Of a stretch of 64,000 bases of DNA, positions 1-8,492 are shown one piece after another. The notes below the pieces were generated by a model. The model was not told the DNA's origin. It saw nothing but the letters and a program-made list of their open reading frames with translations, and searched no databases. A program made the position numbers and the translations under genes. The stretch's first letter is position 1. Each line of letters starts with the position of its first letter. The stretch is from the NCBI RefSeq assembly GCF_034676725.1, contig NZ_JAUCBR010000004.1, positions 3,128,001 through 3,192,000 on the forward strand, in the 5' to 3' direction. Source of the DNA: Denitromonas sp. GTDB lineage: Bacteria; Pseudomonadota; Gammaproteobacteria; Burkholderiales; Rhodocyclaceae.

Positions 1-511
1 CCTCGCCGCCGGGTACGGAAATGGTGACCTCCAGCGCGTCGCCGGCGGCGAGGATGGGCGCGCCGGCGGCCATCACGTTTTCGACGATGTTGCGCCGGGG
101 CACCGGGTTGATGGCCGGGCCGCCGACCTCCAGCCCGAGGCCGGGCATGGTCACCACGCCCACGCCGGGGCCGCCCTTGAGGATGATCTCGCCGCCCCCG
201 CCGGGGATGCGCCGCACGTCGGCGGTCAGGTGCGCGCCATGGGTGGCGTCGGGGTCGTCGCCGGCATCCTTGATGCTGACGGCGTGGGCGGTGCGTCCGT
301 CGGTGCGTCCGTCGGTGATCTTGAAGATCACGTGTTTGGTGTTGGGCAGCACGGTCTCGACCTCCGCCGGCACCGCGCCGCGCACCAGGCCGAGCGTGGC
401 CGCCACCGCCGCGGCGGCCGAATTGGCGCCGGTGGAAAAGCCCGTGCGGTTGCCGCGATCGCGCTTGGCGTCGCCCTTGCGGACCTTGTCGGGGAGCGTG
501 TGGCCGCTCAT
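1..511 (-). CDS. cbiD: Cobalt-precorrin-5B C1-methyltransferase CbiD (partial, runs off the left edge)
   Basis: CbiD methylates C1 of the corrin ring in the early-cobalt-insertion branch of cobalamin synthesis. Only the first 170 codons are inside the window. The visible part has the family N-terminal signature TGFSTGANSAAAAVAATLG and the motif DAGDDPDATHG, followed by a glycine-rich GGGGEIILKGGPG stretch. The ATG at 511 lies 7 nt downstream of the cbiC stop, so it is the last visible gene of the B12 operon. Missing C-terminus is due to the window edge only. Assignment is firm. Confidence 0.93.
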   Translation of the reverse strand, partial: MSGHTLPDKVRKGDAKRDRGNRTGFSTGANSAAAAVAATLGLVRGAVPAEVETVLPNTKHVIFKITDGRTDGRTAHAVSIKDAGDDPDATHGAHLTADVRRIPGGGGEIILKGGPGVGVVTMPGLGLEVGGPAINPVPRRNIVENVMAAGAPILAAGDALEVTISVPGGE

Positions 512-518
512 CGGTGGA

Positions 519-1193
519 TCAGGCGGCGGCGTGCTGGCGCGCTTCGGCCAGGCCGAGCAGGGCGTGAATGGCTGCCACCACCAAGGTCGAGCCGCCCTTG
601 CGGCCGCGGATGACGATCCACGGCACCTCGGTCAGTTCGGCCATCAAGTCCTTGGATTCGGCCGCCGAGACGAAGCCGACCGGCATGCCGACCACCAGCG
701 CCGGCCGGGCGCCTTCGTCGCGGATCAGGCGCACGACTTCGATCAGCGCGGTGGGCGCGTTGCCGATGCCGACGATGGCGCCGTCGAGCAGGCCGAGCCG
801 GTGCGCCTTGCGCATGGCCTGCACGGCGCGGGTGGTGTCCTGCGCTTTTGCCAAGGCAATCACGTCTTCATCGGAGATGAACTGGTGGGTGTCGAGGCCG
901 AAGTGCGCCAGCCGGCTGGCCGACAGGCCGACACAGATCATCTCCACGTCGGCGACGATGCGGCTGGCACCGCCGAGGATGGCGGCCAGCGCGGCGTCGG
1001 TGGCCTGGGGGTGGAAGTCGGTCAGGCCGTTGAAGTCGAAATCGGCGTTGGCGTGGATCATGCGCCGCACCACCGGCCACTGGTCGGCGCGGTAGGCGTG
1101 GGGGCCGACCTCGGCGTCGATGATCGAGAACGAGTCGTGCTCGATGGCGCGGCCGGCGGCGGTGAGCTGTTCGGTAACGGTGTTGGCGGTCAT
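519..1193 (-). CDS. cbiC: Precorrin-8X / cobalt-precorrin-8 methylmutase CbiC (CobH)
   Basis: This enzyme moves the C11 methyl group to C12 and yields (hydrogeno)cobyrinate. The 224-residue product has the family core FSIIDAEVGPHAY near the N-terminus and the glycine-rich NAPTALIEVVRLI and VGMPVGFVSAAESK segments, the last being the characteristic substrate-binding region. I start at the ATG at 1193 rather than the upstream in-frame codon at 1232. The 1193 start is 4 nt past the cbiX stop, whereas the longer version would overlap cbiX. Length matches the family (about 210-225 aa). Confidence 0.92.
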   Translation of the reverse strand: MTANTVTEQLTAAGRAIEHDSFSIIDAEVGPHAYRADQWPVVRRMIHANADFDFNGLTDFHPQATDAALAAILGGASRIVADVEMICVGLSASRLAHFGLDTHQFISDEDVIALAKAQDTTRAVQAMRKAHRLGLLDGAIVGIGNAPTALIEVVRLIRDEGARPALVVGMPVGFVSAAESKDLMAELTEVPWIVIRGRKGGSTLVVAAIHALLGLAEARQHAAA

Positions 1194-1197
1194 GGGC

Positions 1198-2076
1198 TCA
1201 GGCGTGTGTGTGGTGGTGATGGTCGTGACCATGGCCGGTGTGGGTATGGCTGTGGTCGTGCAGATGCTCGGCTTCGGCGGCGAGGCGGTATTTGCAGCCG
1301 TCGCATTCGAGCAGGCCGCCTTCGGTGGCCCCGGCGCCGAGGGCGCGGGCGTCGACCAGGTCGAACACGCCGGCGTCGAAGCCGAAGGCGCCGCCGAGCG
1401 CGAAGGCGATGTCGGGGTATTGCTGGCGCAGGCGGATGAGCTGCGCGTTGATGCGGTCCATCAACACGCCGCTGAACAGATACACCGGCACGACGGCGAT
1501 CTGCGACATGCCCAGGCGCACCTGGCGCTGCACCACCGATTCGAGGCGCGGCCAGGTGATGCTGGTGAAGGCGAGGTCGACCAGATCGTGGTCGCTGTCC
1601 TCAAACAACCAGCGCGCCAGCTTGGCCAGCTCGCCGTTGGCGCCGGCGTCGGATGAGCCGCGGCCGAGCAGAATGACGCCGGTGGTGCGCGGATCGGGGT
1701 GGTGCAGTTCGGCCATCAGGCGGTCGAGCTGGCTGGCGAGCACGCCGAGGATCTCGCGGCCCATGCCGAGGTGGCGGGCGCAGGCGAAATGCACGCCCCG
1801 GTGGCGCTGGCGGGCGCGTTCGATGGCGGCGGGCAGCTCCATCTTCACATGGCCGGCGGCGTTGAGGATGAAGGGCAGGGTGATGACGCGGCGGGCATTG
1901 TGCGCGGCGCGGTCGAGACCGGCGTCGAGCAGCACATCGGCGTACTCGATGAAGCACACTTCGATGCGCCAGCCGGGCCGGCGGGCGCGCCATTGCGCGG
2001 CGAAGCGTTCGATTTCGGCATTGCCGGCCGGGTTGCGCGAGCCGTGGCCGACGAGCAGGACGGTGGTGTCGTTCAT
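1198..2076 (-). CDS. cbiX: Sirohydrochlorin cobaltochelatase CbiX, long form with His-rich tail
   Basis: CbiX inserts cobalt into sirohydrochlorin, committing it to the early-cobalt B12 route. The 292-aa protein has two CbiX-type halves. The first starts LLVGHGSRNPAGN, the second has ILLGRGSSDAGANG, and conserved histidines lie in HVKMELP and the second half. A CDGCKYR motif precedes a C-terminal tail of about 25 residues rich in His and Asp (HDHSHTHTGHGHDHHHHTHA), as in other long CbiX proteins, where it may hold metal. Its ATG overlaps the cobM stop by 4 nt, which indicates translational coupling. Confidence 0.92.
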   Translation of the reverse strand: MNDTTVLLVGHGSRNPAGNAEIERFAAQWRARRPGWRIEVCFIEYADVLLDAGLDRAAHNARRVITLPFILNAAGHVKMELPAAIERARQRHRGVHFACARHLGMGREILGVLASQLDRLMAELHHPDPRTTGVILLGRGSSDAGANGELAKLARWLFEDSDHDLVDLAFTSITWPRLESVVQRQVRLGMSQIAVVPVYLFSGVLMDRINAQLIRLRQQYPDIAFALGGAFGFDAGVFDLVDARALGAGATEGGLLECDGCKYRLAAEAEHLHDHSHTHTGHGHDHHHHTHA

Positions 2077-2867
2077 GGGGTGTCCTCGGCCGCGCTGGCG
2101 CGGCGGAAGCGGTGGCTGAAACTGGGGTCGTAGAGCTTGCTGCGGGCGATGTCGGGCCAGTGGCGGGCGCCCAGCGCGGGGCTGGCGATGATCATGGCCT
2201 GGCTGGTGATGCCGGCCTCGGCGCAGCGGGTGGCGATGTCGACAAGCGTGCCGCGCACGATCTTCTCGGCGCCCGGCCAGCTGGCCTTTTGCACCACCAC
2301 GATGGGCGCGTCTTCTGGCCAGCCGGCAGCGCGCAACTCACTCTGCACGGTGTCGAGCAGGGTGATCGACAGAAAGATGCAGAGGGTGCTGCGGTGGGCG
2401 GCGAGTGCGGCGAGGTCTTCACCCGCCGGCATGGGCGTGCGCCCAGCGACGCGGGTGAGGATCACCGTCTGCGTCACTTCCGGCAGGGTCAGCGTCTCGC
2501 CGGCGGCGGCGGCCGAGGCCATGGCGGAGGACACCCCCGGCACCACCGCCCAGGGCACGGCGGCGGCGTCGAGCGGACGGGCCATTTCGGTGAGCGCGCC
2601 GTACAGGCCGGGGTCGCCGGTCTGCAGGCGCACCACGGTGTCGTGCCGGGCGGCAGCGTTGATGAGCCAGGCGCAGATCTCGTTGAGCGTCATGCCCTTG
2701 GAGTCGCGGATCTCGCAACCGGCGGGCGTAAAGCGGGTGGCCGCGCGGTCGACCAGCGAGCCGGCGAACAGCACCGCGCCGGCCTGTTCGAGCAGGCCGC
2801 GGCCCTTGACGGTGATCAGCTCGGGGTCGCCGGGGCCGGCGCCGACGAACCAGACGGTACCGCTCAT
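2073..2867 (-). CDS. cobM: (Cobalt-)precorrin-4 C11-methyltransferase CobM/CbiF
   Basis: A SAM-dependent tetrapyrrole methylase that methylates C11. The 264-aa product begins with the classic VGAGPGDPELITVKG loop, followed by GDPGLYG in the SAM-binding region and PGVSSAMASAAAAG, all typical of the CobM/CbiF branch. The ATG at 2867 is preferred over an in-frame ATG at 2891: it leaves a 4-nt overlap with cbiM, and the motif starts immediately after it. The C-terminus overlaps the start of cbiX. Middle gene of the riboswitch-controlled operon. Confidence 0.92.
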   Translation of the reverse strand: MSGTVWFVGAGPGDPELITVKGRGLLEQAGAVLFAGSLVDRAATRFTPAGCEIRDSKGMTLNEICAWLINAAARHDTVVRLQTGDPGLYGALTEMARPLDAAAVPWAVVPGVSSAMASAAAAGETLTLPEVTQTVILTRVAGRTPMPAGEDLAALAAHRSTLCIFLSITLLDTVQSELRAAGWPEDAPIVVVQKASWPGAEKIVRGTLVDIATRCAEAGITSQAMIIASPALGARHWPDIARSKLYDPSFSHRFRRASAAEDTP

Positions 2868-3493
2868 GCGCGGCCGGCCAGGGCGAAGCACACGCGCATG
2901 GCGGGGCGGTCGGCATAGCGCTGCAGCAGCTTGACCGTGATGAAGGTCAATACGGGCTCGATGGCAACGATGGCCAGGTAGGACGCGGCAAACGTGCCCC
3001 AGGCGGTAAGCGGCGTGGCCACTTCACCGACCGACAGCCACAGACCGACCATGACCGTGACGCCGGTGTAGTAGATGGCGTCGAGTCTGAGGATGTTGGC
3101 GATGCTCAGCGTCCGGATGCGCTTGCCGACGGTGTGGTGCAGCACCATCAGCGGCACGGCCAGCGAGAGGGTGTTGACGCCCAGGTGCAGCAGGTCGGCC
3201 GGCTCGAACAGCAGGCCTTGCACCAGCAGGCCGAGGCCGAAGCCGAGCAGGGTCGGCACGAAGCCGAGGGTCAGGTAGATCGGCATGGCGCCGACGAAGT
3301 GCAGCTCCGAGGGGCCGACCGGCAGATGGAAGCTCTGCATGAAGAGCGAGAAGAAGACGGCCGCGAGTACGGTGCGCAGGATCAGTGCGGGCTGCCTGAA
3401 AAGACCGATGGCATGGGCGGCGAGAACGCCGCTGGCCGATACGGAGGCGAAGAGGATCTTGGCTTGCGCGAGCATGCCGGGTTCGATATGCAT
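2864..3493 (-). CDS. cbiM: CbiM-like energy-coupling-factor cobalt transporter permease
   Basis: A 209-aa hydrophobic protein with about six predicted membrane segments and a CbiM-type core (FHLPVGPSELHFVGAMPIYLTLGFVPTLLGFGLG in pieces). It would form the substrate-capture part of an ECF-type cobalt importer. No CbiN, CbiQ or CbiO gene is adjacent, so it either uses ECF modules encoded elsewhere or acts alone; some CbiM-type proteins reportedly function without an ATPase. The start at 3493 reads MHIEPG. Its stop overlaps cobM by 4 nt, and it lies 25 nt after cobB. Cobalt as substrate is inferred from family and operon. Confidence 0.82.
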   Translation of the reverse strand: MHIEPGMLAQAKILFASVSASGVLAAHAIGLFRQPALILRTVLAAVFFSLFMQSFHLPVGPSELHFVGAMPIYLTLGFVPTLLGFGLGLLVQGLLFEPADLLHLGVNTLSLAVPLMVLHHTVGKRIRTLSIANILRLDAIYYTGVTVMVGLWLSVGEVATPLTAWGTFAASYLAIVAIEPVLTFITVKLLQRYADRPAMRVCFALAGRA

Positions 3494-3518
3494 GATGACT
3501 CCTGGGGTTGGGGGTGAA

Positions 3519-4829
3519 TCAGGGGGTGAACAAGGCCGCCACGGCAGCCGGATTGGAGGGGAAGTACAGGTGCATGAAGGTGGCGAACAGCCGCCCGTCA
3601 CGCCAGACGGGTTCCGGCGTGCCGTTGTGGCGCTGGGCGATGCTGTGGCCGGCGGGCGTGCGCAGGCAATTGGCCCGGGCATGGTGGAAGCTGTGGCCGC
3701 GCAGCTCGCCCTCGGCCGTGAGCAGGCTGTGCATGCCGAGGTTGACCAGCCGGCCGGCCATCGCCGCTTCGCCGGGCAGCAGGCCGAACAGGGCGGCGCT
3801 GTGGCCGTCGTGGTCGGTCAGGGTCTCGAGCAGGGCGAGCAGGCCGCCGCATTCGGCAACAATCGGCTTGCCGGCGCGGTGGTGGGCGTGCAGCGCTTCG
3901 CGCAGGCCGGTGTTGGCGGCGAGGGTGTCGAGGTGCAGTTCGGGATAGCCGCCGGGCAGGTAGAGCGCGTCGGCCTGCGGCAGGCCAGGGTCGGCCAGCG
4001 GCGAGAAGAAGCGCAGCTCGGCGCCGAGCGCGCGCAGGGTGTCGAGGTTGGCGGGGTAGAGAAAGGCGAAGGCGGCGTCGCGGGCGATGGCGATGGTGAC
4101 GCCGTCGAGCCGGCGCGGGATCGGCGCCAGCGTTGGCGCGCTGAAGGCGACCGGGGCGGGCAGCGGCGGGTTGACGGCGTCGAGCGCATCGGCGGCGCGG
4201 TCGATGCGCTGCGAGATGTCGGCGATTTCGTCGGCCTGGACCAGACCGAGGTGGCGCGACGGTAGCGCGGCCTCGGCGTTGCGCGGCAGGGCGCCGAGCC
4301 AGGCCATGTCGGCGGGTAGGGACTCGCGCAGCATCTCGGCATGGCCGGGGCTGCCGACGCGGTTGGCGAGCACACCATGGAAGTTGAGCGACGGTCGGTA
4401 GCGGGCCAGCCCGAGCGCGATGGCGCCAAAGGTTTGCGCCATGGCCGAGCCGTCGATCACGGCCAGCACCGGCAGGCCCAGTGTTTCGGCCAGCGACGCG
4501 CTGGAGGCGATGCCGTCGTGCAGGCCCATCACACCTTCGACGAGGATCAGGTCGGCCTCGGCGGCGGCCGCATGCAGCAGCGCGCGGCAGTGCGCTTCGC
4601 CACCCATCCACAGGTCGAGCTGATACACCGGCTGGCCGCTGGCCTGGGCCAGGATGGTCGGGTCGAGGAAATCGGGGCCGGTCTTGAACACGCGCACCCG
4701 GCGCCCCTGGCGGACATGCCAGCGGGCCAGCGCGGCGGTGGCGGTGGTCTTGCCCTGGCCGGAGGCCGGGGCGGCGATGAGCAGGGCCGGGCAGTGGCGG
4801 ACTGCGGCTGATGAATCTGCAGGCGTCAT
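3519..4829 (-). CDS. cobB: Cobyrinate a,c-diamide synthase CobB/CbiA
   Basis: An ATP- and glutamine-dependent amidase that amidates side chains a and c of cobyrinate. The 436-aa protein has an N-terminal P-loop (APASGQGKTT) and the DETHIO-type VEGVMGLHDG motif. Its C-terminal class-I glutamine amidotransferase domain has the PGGYPELH segment, nucleophile region AECGGLLAL and a late GHSFHHA His. The start at 4829 follows GGAGAG by about 5 nt, and an in-frame ATG at 4859 is rejected. It is the first gene after the cobalamin riboswitch and so leads the operon. Confidence 0.93.
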   Translation of the reverse strand: MTPADSSAAVRHCPALLIAAPASGQGKTTATAALARWHVRQGRRVRVFKTGPDFLDPTILAQASGQPVYQLDLWMGGEAHCRALLHAAAAEADLILVEGVMGLHDGIASSASLAETLGLPVLAVIDGSAMAQTFGAIALGLARYRPSLNFHGVLANRVGSPGHAEMLRESLPADMAWLGALPRNAEAALPSRHLGLVQADEIADISQRIDRAADALDAVNPPLPAPVAFSAPTLAPIPRRLDGVTIAIARDAAFAFLYPANLDTLRALGAELRFFSPLADPGLPQADALYLPGGYPELHLDTLAANTGLREALHAHHRAGKPIVAECGGLLALLETLTDHDGHSAALFGLLPGEAAMAGRLVNLGMHSLLTAEGELRGHSFHHARANCLRTPAGHSIAQRHNGTPEPVWRDGRLFATFMHLYFPSNPAAVAALFTP

Positions 4830-4956
4830 GTGTCTCTCCGCACGCTCACCCGCGTGCAAAGTGGATCGTTACGACATGCAGAGGAAGTTCAGATGGCTCA
4901 AACCGGTCTGGATGGCCGGATGCCCGCTGGATCGCCCGCCGCGATGCCGCTCGTCT

Positions 4957-5152
4957 GCGTCGGGCCGGTCTCCGGACTCACGAGTGGCGCTGTTGCGCCG
5001 GCATCGCGCCTTCCCGTGCGTTGGCACAGTGGCATGTGGCGATGTTGGACTCGTTTACCGTTGCGGGGGCAGTGTCGGGATTGTTCCGGCCAAAGGCCTG
5101 AAAACTCACCGACTTCCCGTTTAATCCCCTTGCCGAAGCGCGGGGACACCTG
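4957..5152 (-). ncRNA. Cobalamin (B12) riboswitch
   Basis: Read on the minus strand, the leader of cobB contains the ordered landmarks of the cobalamin aptamer. These are GGTGTCCCCG near 5152, GGGAAGTCGGTGAG, the core GACACTGCCCCCGCAACGG, the B12-box-like GCCACTGTGC followed by GGGAAGGCGC, and AGTCCGGAGACCGGCC near 4965. It ends about 130 nt before the cobB start. Binding of adenosylcobalamin would repress the downstream B12 operon. No strong terminator stem was seen between aptamer and cobB, so control may be at translation. Confidence 0.93.
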
Positions 5153-5309
5153 ATCACATGCGGCGGATCATGCCACACATTCATGACGGATGCGAGCGGG
5201 GCGAGGTGAAAAAAGCGGGGAGGGTCGCCAGAATGTTGGCGGCTTGATCCGGCGGGCGGGGTGCGCCGGATCAAACCGCGGGGTGTGGATTGGCGGCAAT
5301 GCGCGCCGA

Positions 5310-6683
5310 TCAGAACGGCAGCGTCAGCCCCGGCCAGACGGTGTCGATCGCGCTGCGGAAGGCGCCCTGGATGCGTTCGATGGCGGCCTGGGAATCGGCC
5401 TCGAAGCGCAGCACGACGACGGGGGTGGTGTTGGACGGCCGTGCCAGACCGAAGCCGTCGGCGTACTCGACGCGCACGCCGTCAATGGTGATGACCTCGT
5501 CGGCGCCGTCGAACGCGGCCTGTTCGCGCAGGCGACGCACCAGCTCAAAGGGCTCGCCTTCGGCCATTTTGAGGTTCAGCTCGGGGGTGCTGAGCGCGTC
5601 GGGCAGCTCGGTGAGCGCGGCGTTGGCGTCCGGCCGGGCGGAGAGAATCTCGAGCAGGCGGGCGCCGGTGTACAGGCCGTCGTCGAAGCCGTACCAGCGT
5701 TCCTTGAAGAACACATGGCCGCTCATCTCGCCGGCCAGCGGGGCGCCGGTTTCCTTGAGCTTGGCCTTGACCAGCGCGTGGCCGGTGTTCCACATCAGCG
5801 GCTCGCCGCCGTGCTGGCGAATCCAGCCGGCCAGATTGCGGGTGCATTTGACGTCGTAAATGATCTGCCCGCCCGGCACGCGCGAGAGCACGTCGGCGGC
5901 GAAGAGCATGAGCTGGCGGTCGGGGTAGATGATCTGCCCGTCCTTGGTGACCACGCCGAGGCGGTCGCCGTCGCCGTCGAAGGCCAGGCCGAGTTCGGCA
6001 TCGGTCTCGCGCAGGGCGCGGATGACGTCCTGCAGGTTCTCGGGCTTGGAGGGGTCGGGGTGATGGTTGGGGAAGTTGCCATCGACTTCGCAGAACAGCT
6101 CGGTGACCTCGCAGCCGAGGCGGGCGAACAGTTGCGGCGCGACGGCGCCGGCCACGCCGTTGCCGCAATCGATGACGATCTTCATCGGGCGGGCGAGGCG
6201 CACGTCGCCGAGCACGCGGTCGAGGTAGGCGTCGATGACCTCGGCCTGGCGCACCGTGCCGGTGCCGTGGGCGAGATCGCCGGTTTCGATGCGTTTGCGC
6301 AGATCCTGGATCAGCTCGCCGAACAGGGTCTGGCCGCCGAGCACCATCTTGAAGCCGTTGTAGTCGGGCGGGTTGTGGCTGCCGGTGACGCTGACGCAGC
6401 CGTCGGCATTGAGGTGGTAGGCGGCGAAATAGGTGAGCGGGGTGGGCACGCAGCCGATGTCGATCACATCCACGCCGGCGGCGCAGATGCCTTCGGCCAG
6501 TGCGCCGGCCAGCGAGGGGCCGGAGAGGCGGCCGTCGCGACCGACAGCGATGCTCTTGAGATTGCGGGCGTGGGCTTCGGAGCCCAGCGCGTGGCCGATG
6601 GCGCGGGCGACGTCGGGCGTCAGGGATTTGTCGATGATGCCGCGGATGTCGTAGGCCTTGAAGATTTCGGGAGCAAGTTGCAT
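5310..6683 (-). CDS. algC: Phosphomannomutase/phosphoglucomutase (AlgC/PMM-PGM type)
   Basis: This enzyme interconverts hexose 6- and 1-phosphates and so feeds polysaccharide and LPS sugar pools. The 457-aa protein starts with FKAYDIRGI, has the phosphoserine loop VTGSHNPPDYNG near residue 100, the Mg-binding loop AFDGDGDRLG near residue 240, the sugar-specificity loop GEMSGHVFF near 325, and the phosphate-binding RPSNTTP near the C-terminus. Full length for the family. It stands alone on the minus strand, 157 bp upstream of the riboswitch with nothing notable between them. Substrate preference (mannose or glucose) cannot be read directly. Confidence 0.92.
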   Translation of the reverse strand: MQLAPEIFKAYDIRGIIDKSLTPDVARAIGHALGSEAHARNLKSIAVGRDGRLSGPSLAGALAEGICAAGVDVIDIGCVPTPLTYFAAYHLNADGCVSVTGSHNPPDYNGFKMVLGGQTLFGELIQDLRKRIETGDLAHGTGTVRQAEVIDAYLDRVLGDVRLARPMKIVIDCGNGVAGAVAPQLFARLGCEVTELFCEVDGNFPNHHPDPSKPENLQDVIRALRETDAELGLAFDGDGDRLGVVTKDGQIIYPDRQLMLFAADVLSRVPGGQIIYDVKCTRNLAGWIRQHGGEPLMWNTGHALVKAKLKETGAPLAGEMSGHVFFKERWYGFDDGLYTGARLLEILSARPDANAALTELPDALSTPELNLKMAEGEPFELVRRLREQAAFDGADEVITIDGVRVEYADGFGLARPSNTTPVVVLRFEADSQAAIERIQGAFRSAIDTVWPGLTLPF

Positions 6684-6766
6684 GAGATGTCCGGGAATGC
6701 TGAATGAATGAGAAAAAGGATGGCGCGATTATCCGCGATTTGTGCGTGGCGCGTGTGACGACCGGG

Positions 6767-7747
6767 TCACGTTGTCCGGCGGGCGATGCGTGCGAAATGG
6801 GCGATGAGGCGCTCGGGCAGCCAGTCGAGCGTGCCGGGGAAGGCGCCGGCGAGGAAGCCGACATGGCCGCCGCCGTCGGGGAGCTCCTGGGTGATTGCCT
6901 TCGAGCAGTCGCCGGGCAGGGGGAGCGCGGCCGGCGGCACGAAGGGGTCGTTACGCGCATTGATGAGCAGCGTGGGGGTGGCGATGTGCTTGAGCCAGGG
7001 GCGGCTGGAGGCGCGCTGCCAGTAGTCGAGCACCCCGTCGAAACCATGCACCGGGGCGGTGAAGGCGTCGTCGAACGCATACAGCGTGTGCGCCCGGCGG
7101 ATGCGGTCGACATCCAGCGCGGCCTTGTGGACGGCGATCTTGTCGAGCGCCTTGGCCTTGAGCGTGCGCAGGAAGCGGTGGGTGTAGAGGCGGTTGAAGC
7201 CCTGGCCCAGCGCCATGCCGGAGACGGTGAGATCGAGCGGCGGGCAGATGGCGGCGGCGCCGGCAATGTGCCTGCCTGCGGCCGCACCTTGTTCGCCCAG
7301 CCATTTGAGCAGGGCATTGCCGCCCAGCGAGACGCCGGCGGCAAAGACCGGGCCGTGGCGATAGCGGCTGGCAATGCGCGCGAGGATCCAGCCGATTTCG
7401 GCGCTGTCGCCTGAGTGGTAGGCGCGCAGCAGGCGGTTGGGGCGGCCCGAGCAGCCGCGGAAGTGCGGCACCACGCCGTTCCAGCCGATGGCGGCGAGCG
7501 AGCGCATCAGCGCGCGGGCGTAGTGCGAGCGGCTGTCGCCTTCGAGGCCGTGGAACAGGACGACCAGCGGTGCGCCGTCGTTGAGCGGCAGCCAGTCGGC
7601 ATGGATGAAATCGTCGTCGGGGGTTTCCCAGCGCACCCGGCTGTAGGGCGGGAGGCGCGGGGTGCGTGCCAGCGGCCAGATGGTCTGCAGGTGGCCGCCA
7701 GGGAGCCAGGCGGGGGCGCGATACGGGGTGGCGGGGGGCAGGCTCAC
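6767..7747 (-). CDS. YheT-type alpha/beta-fold hydrolase
   Basis: A 326-aa member of the AB-hydrolase YheT/EMB8 family, whose substrates are mostly unknown (esterase-type). It opens with the family signature PYRAPAWLPGGHLQTIWP and has the oxyanion region LFHGLEGDSRSHY, the second family signature HFRGCSG, the nucleophile elbow AGVSLGGNALL (Ser), an Asp in NARNDPFVP and the catalytic His in GGHVGFL. I chose the GTG at 7747 because it falls 29 nt after the preceding gene; longer in-frame extensions run into that gene and lack family similarity. It is the last gene of the ilvE cluster. Start is the uncertain part. Confidence 0.85.
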   Translation of the reverse strand: MSLPPATPYRAPAWLPGGHLQTIWPLARTPRLPPYSRVRWETPDDDFIHADWLPLNDGAPLVVLFHGLEGDSRSHYARALMRSLAAIGWNGVVPHFRGCSGRPNRLLRAYHSGDSAEIGWILARIASRYRHGPVFAAGVSLGGNALLKWLGEQGAAAGRHIAGAAAICPPLDLTVSGMALGQGFNRLYTHRFLRTLKAKALDKIAVHKAALDVDRIRRAHTLYAFDDAFTAPVHGFDGVLDYWQRASSRPWLKHIATPTLLINARNDPFVPPAALPLPGDCSKAITQELPDGGGHVGFLAGAFPGTLDWLPERLIAHFARIARRTT

Positions 7748-7776
7748 CGTCGGATCCGGTCGCGTCGTGGCCGGGC

Positions 7777-8205
7777 TCAGTGCACCAGCATCGGCGCGTC
7801 GGGGTCGCCCGCGTGCAGGTCGGGCGTCGGCGAGGCGTGGTGCGCCAGCATGCGCCAGCCCTTGGCGCCGCGGATGAACACGTTGGTGGCCACGATGGGT
7901 GGGTGCAGCTCGTCGTCGCCATCGATGTGCACATGCTGCAGCACGTTGTGCATGGCCATCACCGAGCCGGACGAGACGACCTGCTGGGTGATGTCGATCC
8001 GCAGCCGCGGGCCATTGGCGAACAGTTGCTGCCAGGTGTTGCGCACGGCGGCCAGACCGACGACGCGGGGCGCCCCCGGATGCACGCAGACGACTTCTTC
8101 GTCTTCGCACCAGACGGCCATCATGGCGTCCAGGTCGGCACGGGCGAGCGCAGCGTAGAAGGCAGCCTCGACCTCTTGCGGTGAGGTGAAGGCGGAATCG
8201 GACAC
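7777..8205 (-). CDS. SnoaL/NTF2-like nuclear transport factor 2 family protein
   Basis: A 142-aa single-domain protein of the NTF2/SnoaL superfamily, seen in the pattern VEAAFYAALARADLDAMMAVWCEDEEVVCVHP and the closing RGAKGWRMLAHHAS. Such proteins often bind small hydrophobic ligands or act as isomerases; no specific function can be assigned. The start is GTG at 8205, preceded by AAGGA at a good distance. Longer in-frame starts would read through the neighbouring zinc-finger gene. It lies between that gene and the YheT hydrolase in an apparent operon with ilvE. Confidence 0.8.
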   Translation of the reverse strand: MSDSAFTSPQEVEAAFYAALARADLDAMMAVWCEDEEVVCVHPGAPRVVGLAAVRNTWQQLFANGPRLRIDITQQVVSSGSVMAMHNVLQHVHIDGDDELHPPIVATNVFIRGAKGWRMLAHHASPTPDLHAGDPDAPMLVH

Positions 8206-8273
8206 GGCGGGTTCCTTCGGATGGGCGGTGACACCGGTCGGCGCCGCGCGATGCGCCGCTGACCGGTGGCCGA

Positions 8274-8474
8274 TCAGTGGTGACCCTTCGGGCGCTCGCC
8301 GGTAAACACGTAGGTGGCGCTGCAGTAGGGGCAGCTCACTTCGCCTTCGTGGAGGACATCGAGGAACACGCGCGGGTGGCGGGCCCACAGCGGCGCGCCC
8401 GGTTGCGGGCAATGCAGCGGCAGGTCCTTGGCGGTGACGTCGATGCGGCGGAAAGCGTCCTGGTTGTCAGCCAT
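8274..8474 (-). CDS. Small CHCC zinc-finger protein (NDUFS6-like)
   Basis: A 66-aa protein with ligands arranged Cys-x(n)-His-x(n)-Cys-x2-Cys (CPQPG, ARHPR, SCPYC), the zf-CHCC family related to the complex I subunit NDUFS6. In many betaproteobacteria this gene sits immediately after ilvE, as here (18 nt gap). The zinc-binding role follows from the motif; the physiological role is not known. Full length for the family. Confidence 0.88.
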   Translation of the reverse strand: MADNQDAFRRIDVTAKDLPLHCPQPGAPLWARHPRVFLDVLHEGEVSCPYCSATYVFTGERPKGHH

Positions 8475-8492
8475 GATGAGTCTCTCGAAAAA

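Noticed and set aside
5545..7374. A 609-codon minus-strand frame
   Set aside because: Overlaps the phosphomannomutase and YheT genes in another frame, and is Arg/Pro/Ser-rich as expected for shadow frames in GC-rich DNA.
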